DNA of 64,000 nucleotides from Saururus chinensis. Taxonomy: Eukaryota; Streptophyta; Magnoliopsida; Piperales; Saururaceae. Location of the stretch: the NCBI GenBank assembly GCA_035235625.1, contig CP141147.1:23542756-23606755 (forward strand). The letters run 5' to 3'. Position numbers and translations under genes: made by a program. The stretch's first letter is position 1; each line of letters begins with the position of its first letter. Below the pieces are notes generated by a model. It did not search any database. It saw only the letters and a list, made by a program, of their open reading frames with translations, and was not told where the DNA came from. Shown here one piece after another: positions 59,364-64,000 of the stretch.

Positions 59364-59859
59364 CATTCATTAATAACATACAAATTTGTAATATATATGT
59401 ATATGTTATAAATATAAATTGGGATTGATAATTGTGGATGTGTATACATAAGTATCAATATGTATTTATGTATATTATAAAATATATTTACAAATTTCAT
59501 TCGAGTTTGAGTTCAAGTCGAGAACGAGCCTAGTTCGAGTTCTATTCTAGCATAGTCGAGTCTAGCCAAGGTATGCTAGAACTCAACTAAAAAATATTGG
59601 AGTTCGAGTAGAGTTCGAGCTGAGCCACTTTGAGTCGAGCCATATTCGAGTCGAGTCGAGACACCTTTGCTTGACGAGCTGGCTCGACTCATTAGCACCC
59701 CTACATGTGGGCTTGGTTGCACTAATTGTTTTTAAGGAAAAACTGATGTTTGCTCCTGAGCAGACTTAATCCGATGGGAGATCAGACAACTTTGTGAATT
59801 ACCTATAAAGTTCACATAATTTATATTTTTGGATAAATTTACCCCTCTATTCTTTGCTT

Positions 59860-60360
59860 CTTCTTTTAGTCTCCCTATCTTCTTCTCTTCTTCTTTTCTT
59901 CATTTTTCTTTTTCTTCCTTTGTCCATATCGTTCTTTTCTTCATCCAGGTCATTGCTCCTTTTCTTCCTCCGTCTAGATCTTTCTTCCATGCTTCATGTC
60001 TTCTTCTTCTCTATCTCCCTCTCTATCCACATCAGCTTCGGCACCAACTACACTATGTACCCTCCTCCACCGCACCTCTTCCTTTTCTTTTTCTTTCTTT
60101 TTCTCCTCTGTCCAGATCTCTTCTACCTCTGTTCAAATCATTGCTCCTTTTCTTCCTTCGTCAAGATCTTTACTCCATCCTCCATGCCTCCTTTTTCTTT
60201 GTCTCCCTCTCCTTACACAGCAGCTCAAGTGCCTCCTCCACCACGGCCTCCTCTCTTTCTTTTTCTTCCATCTAGATCACTTCTTCCTTTGTCTAAATCA
60301 CTGATCCTTTTCTTCCTCAGTCTAGATCTTTACTCCATGCTTTATACATCATTCTCCTAA
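59860..60360. repeat. Pyrimidine-rich tandem repeat, units of about 188 and 160 bp
   Basis: The plus strand is almost pure C/T. Units start at 59952, 60140 and 60300 with attgctcc/actgatcc and contain cttttcttcct followed by gtctagatcttt. They also share a cctcctccacc block. Long overlapping open frames in all three plus frames are produced by the composition and are not genes. Confidence 0.8.
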
Positions 60361-60466
60361 TAAAGATTGCAAATATTAACTTTCTATGTATTTAATAAAG
60401 AAAATAAACTACTTTTTTTGTATATAATAAAGTGAGTAAATATTTATAGTTTTCATCAATGAAAAT

Positions 60467-60600
60467 CTACAGGGACTCATAGATTATCCGGGTCCTCTTG
60501 ACCAGGTCCCTAAAGTACCTCTCTTGCTCGAGGGTAAGAGTTGAGACTCGGATCAGCTCGTGCATGCAGGAACTTTTGCTTTGAGGGTGGTGGCATGTGG
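60467..60600 (-). pseudogene. SUVH2/9-like histone methyltransferase gene fragment
   Basis: On the minus strand the translation HELIRVSTLTLEQERYFRDL continues VKRTRIIYESL and then a TAG. Another familiar-looking codon pair, IF, follows the stop. This resembles the segment before the SRA domain in plant SUVH2/SUVH9-type proteins (pattern ELVRV...FRDLVRRTR...ESLR). No SRA, pre-SET or SET sequence follows, so it is at best a captured or degraded gene piece. The upstream 100 codons of the same frame (to 60883) are unassigned. Confidence 0.5.
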
Positions 60601-60883
60601 GTCGAGACTGTAGTGTTGATGTAGGGTTTTCGCTAGCCAACACAGAGAGAAAGAGAGATCCAATAAGACGATGAGAGGAAGGAAGCAAAAGGAAGTGGGG
60701 GGAATGCAAATCACGAGGAGGAGATGAAGCGTGAGAAAGATATCGCTGTCTGAATGTAAGAATGGTGGAAGATGAAAAGGAGTGTGGAGTCCCATATGAT
60801 CGATCCATCAAATCGATATAGGTTTTTTCAAAAAAAGTTGTAGTGGTATTTCTATAATTCTTGTAGAGCTGAGTATCCATCAC

Positions 60884-61880
60884 AATACAACAGAGGTAGT
60901 GTTAAGGGGTTGGGGCCCCATTCCTGGCAGTGTTGCCTAGTACATATGGCTTCAAGGAGAAAAAGGATGATTGATAGCTTGTTAGACCCGATTGATGTCA
61001 GATAGATCACTTTCTTTACTAATAAATAAAATCTAACCAAGACTGCTGCAGAAACAGGCTGGTGGTCAATTATTTGTGAGAGAAGTTTTCTACTTTGCTT
61101 TATTGTGGGGGACAAGCGACTCTTGCTTGTGGTAGTCTCAAATTGTTGGTGAAACAAGAAGACTGACAGCAATGGTGCTACCAGCCAAGCCAATCCTTGC
61201 CTCTGCCATAAAAAATTTACACACAAAATGCATAAGGACAGGGGTTGGAGCAGGCGCATCATAAGGGGGTATTTTTGTCAAAATATAAATTTTAGAGTTA
61301 ATATTTGATTAATAAATTTTTTTGTAGTTAGTGCCTAAAACCCCATTTTTTTAAGGGGCACCTCCCAGTAACGACACATGGCCCAATTAATTTATCGCCA
61401 CATCCCACCATTGCCATTTAATACCCATCAATAGCCATTAACTTTTGTATACCTAATATCTATAACTCTTGTTCATCACTATGAAACCTTAGAACAGGAA
61501 GCATTTTTAATTACTTTGATAATAAATTTAATATAAAAAAATGCATGAGAGCTTATTATGACTTACCTTAGAGTTCGGGTCCTGCCTTCATAGTTCAATA
61601 TAATTAAAATTTAATTATTATTAATAAAAATAATTTAATATATTAAAATTTTATTGTTATTGAACTTAGGCTAATATTAAAGTCCTCTTCTAATTAGAAT
61701 TTCTTTTAGCATCAGGATTAAGATTTTCAATTACCTATAAAAATGTAGGGGCTATGCCCTATTTGGTAATTCAAAAATTAGAATAATAAGTTAGTTTAAT
61801 TTATTTTATCTTTCAATTATTTATCTTATCTTTTCTCTCTAATTTAGCTTGTGTAGACATTGATTTACAACATTAGTATT
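60884..61880. other. Intergenic DNA, no gene recognised
   Basis: A 136-codon minus frame at 60852-61262 has no domain. The AT-rich part from 61270 may include the left LTR of the plus-strand element that follows, but I could not define its ends. Confidence 0.35.
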
Positions 61881-64000
61881 AGAACTTTTGATTTTGGACC
61901 TCCCTACAACATAGTTGACAACCAAGCTGAGATGAACCACTGCTTCAATTAAGTGTTACAAGCCATCCAAGTGTTGCACGACAGTTGACTAGGTCAATCG
62001 TTGTCTACCATCATTGCCTTGGCTATCACCATGCTTTCTACTACAACCAATGCCACAGATGCACCTCCCCTTCTGGCAAAGGACAAACCTTTTTCCGCTG
62101 AAGGCCACTCCTCAAGAGTAGATGAAATCTCGTCTTGGTCTCAGAATCGTCTACAATTGAGATGAACAACCCACTATGTTCAACCTTGTTGATAGAAATC
62201 ACACACAACCTACCATTGAGGAATCCCTGCAGAAGCTTAATCAAGAGCTACTGTCTGATGTACAACCAACGGTTTTTTCCATCTTCGACAAGTACCACCC
62301 AAGCTACTTCGGCGTGGTCAGCGTGTGTTACTTCCATAGGCTTGCAACAACTCATTCTGCCCAACCAACAACATTTATTGCCACTACTCCCTCTCGATAC
62401 TCCCCAAGGGCCTCAAGGCCAAAGCCAAGTCCTCGTCAAGATTCACCCTATTCGTTCACAAGTCTACCCTCCTCCTTGGTAGACAGTGTGCCTTTCCAAC
62501 ACTAGCTTCCCATTTAATCTTGGTGGTGCTCTAAGTTGACAGATGACCTCTCGCCAACCTTTGTTGCCAAAGACACATCTTCTCCTCTGCACAACATTCA
62601 CAAAAATCTTGATCAAATCACCCCAATCCATATTGCAAATCCATCGTAGAACCATAATCCACTTTCCCATTTCTCTGATCGAGCTCTTCCCGACAAGAAT
62701 CAAAGATCAAGATTTGAGAGTTGGCTCTACTTATAGTGGTGAAGGCATCTCCTTTTTTGGTTGCCTGCAGACAAATCCCCTGCCAACTCCCTGTTGTAAG
62801 TCCAACCTACCGGTCTAGAGCCGTGTGATCTATTGGTTTGTGAGCTATGTGTGTAGCATAGACAAATCGAGAAAATTGAAGTGCCTCTAACTCACAATTA
62901 AGTTATATAAGATTTATCTTCTTCATTCAAAGAAAATAAACATAAATTTTGTTCAAATTAACATGCATAATTACAATTTGTTCTAACAAGAATTTTGTAA
63001 TTAAATCAGGAAACAAATACACAAGATTTTTTACATGGAAACCCAATCAGATGTAGTATAATTATGCCACACAAACTTTCAAACATACCATACTCCACTG
63101 ATCACCGAAGTTGAGCCCGATCCGAAACCCTAGTTCGTTAGGGCAGCAAACTTCACTTAACTCATCCATCTCATAACATAGCACACCATACATCAAAATC
63201 TTACATATCCATGCAATCTCCGCCATCCACCTTATGGCCAACACATCTCACTCGGAAGTAATCAAACTAAGCTCCTCAGAGCCAAACCCAGTTATACCCT
63301 CTTACTTATACCTCACTTATTATGCTTACTTTTCACTTCATAAGTTGTACAATTATGTAACACTCTTACTATCTGACAATCCCTCAACATACGCTCTGAT
63401 TTTAACCAATCCACTCTAATCCTCGCCTGCCAAACTTACATTCGCCGTCTTCTGTCATACGCTTGCACATCCACATCCAACTCCATACTAAACCCTCTGT
63501 CACCTCTTACTTTCCATTGCCCATACTTCTACCTACACACACATACACATACACATATCCATTGCATAGGCATATAGCCATCGTACATACATATATCCAT
63601 CACTAAAGGTTGGTAATCTACGGCGGCACACTAGGGTAACCGGGAGAAAGGTCGTGCCAACATGTGGCAAGTACAACAAGAAGTCGAGGGTGTACTCATT
63701 GAAGATTGGCCGGCAACTGAGAAGTACTCGACCGGCCTCAAGATGTCAAAATCAGTCGTGGATAGCACCCAACAACGTCAGTTGCTGTATGCAATGCAAC
63801 TAATCAAAGGCTTGAGGAAAGGATAGGAGACATACTTGGTCTCCATCACAAAGCTAAGAGAAGAGCCCAAAGGAAGAATGGACTTTCCTACTCAAGTCAG
63901 CGACTTGTTGGCTGAATTTGAGGATGTCATGCCACCCGAATTACCACAAGTTCTTCCACCAAGGCATACGGTGGATCATGAGATTGAACTCTTGCCAGAA
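61881..64000 (+). mobile_element. Ty3/gypsy fragment, plus strand, running off the window
   Basis: A degenerate primer-binding-like ttagtattagaac lies at about 61881, followed by gag-like leader text. The supported part is 63650-64000, which translates through one stop as the protease-RT linker of Ty3/gypsy pol (SDLLAEFEDVMPPELPQVLP, then RHTVDHEIELLPE). Reverse transcriptase would begin just beyond the window. The stretch between 62500 and 63640 shows no recognisable coding sequence and may be an insertion or decayed pol. Confidence 0.65.

Larger units (their letters stand above)
43568..59703. mobile_element. Non-autonomous hAT transposon G, outer shell of nest 2
   Basis: The left end tagggtgctaacgagcc and the right end, which reads taggggtgctaatgagtcg as reverse complement, are inverted repeats. 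The 8-mers cacgtcgg (43560-43567) and catgtggg (59704-59711) are an imperfect TSD. Subterminal gagctcgag/gagtcgag motifs are dense at both ends. Without the nested retrotransposons, the element is about 2.1 kb of AT-rich DNA with no transposase. Its ends resemble those of hAT C, so the two probably belong to one family. Confidence 0.78.

Noticed and set aside
59829..60360. Serine/phenylalanine/leucine-rich open frames of 102-168 codons in three plus frames
   Set aside because: They are produced by the C/T-only repeat tract; no domain and no start context.

Overview
The window is nuclear DNA of a flowering plant. Genes are few and contain introns, intergenic DNA is AT-rich, and transposable elements fill most of the space: Ty3/gypsy chromoviruses, hAT, Stowaway and Mutator-type elements, and a tiny TRIM-like LTR. 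I cannot name the species. No tRNA, rRNA or CRISPR was seen.

Host genes. (1) An intronless-looking pentatricopeptide-repeat (PPR) gene of the PLS/E class lies on the minus strand at 4471-6318, with a probable frameshift near its 3' end. (2) A three-exon remnant of a CYP87-like cytochrome P450 lies on the minus strand at about 7890-8318. (3) A MUSTANG-type domesticated Mutator transposase of 755 codons lies on the plus strand at 31933-34200, with an intron in its 5' UTR. (4) An eight-exon gene for the mitochondrial complex I assembly P-loop protein INDH/IND1 lies on the minus strand at 38282-43006; the exons join to exactly 309 codons including the stop. (5) A short SUVH2/9-like fragment lies on the minus strand near 60467-60600.

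Mobile DNA forms two Russian-doll nests that can be resolved base by base from target-site duplications (TSDs). Nest 1 (9287-29928) is a minus-strand chromovirus (A). It is split in its RNase H region by a plus-strand Ty3/gypsy complex (B, 11410-26221, TSD atatt). B is split at the end of its first LTR by a hAT transposon (C, 13230-21615, 8-bp TSD), which holds a lone 1.76-kb LTR (D, 19650-21412). The right LTR of A also carries an 82-bp solo TRIM-like LTR and a 203-bp Mutator-type MITE. Nest 2 (43568-59703) is a non-autonomous hAT (G) that landed just upstream of INDH. It contains a chromovirus (E, 45300-59363), which contains a younger, nearly complete Tekay/Del-like chromovirus (F, 47940-56646, TSD gcgga).

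The least ordinary item is an extra 248-codon open reading frame in F, between the primer-binding site and gag. It has two 54-residue acidic repeats and a C-terminal CCHC zinc knuckle of its own. The window edges hold further Ty3/gypsy fragments (1-1115 minus; about 61880-64000 plus). The rest is intergenic DNA with MITEs, microsatellites and minisatellites.
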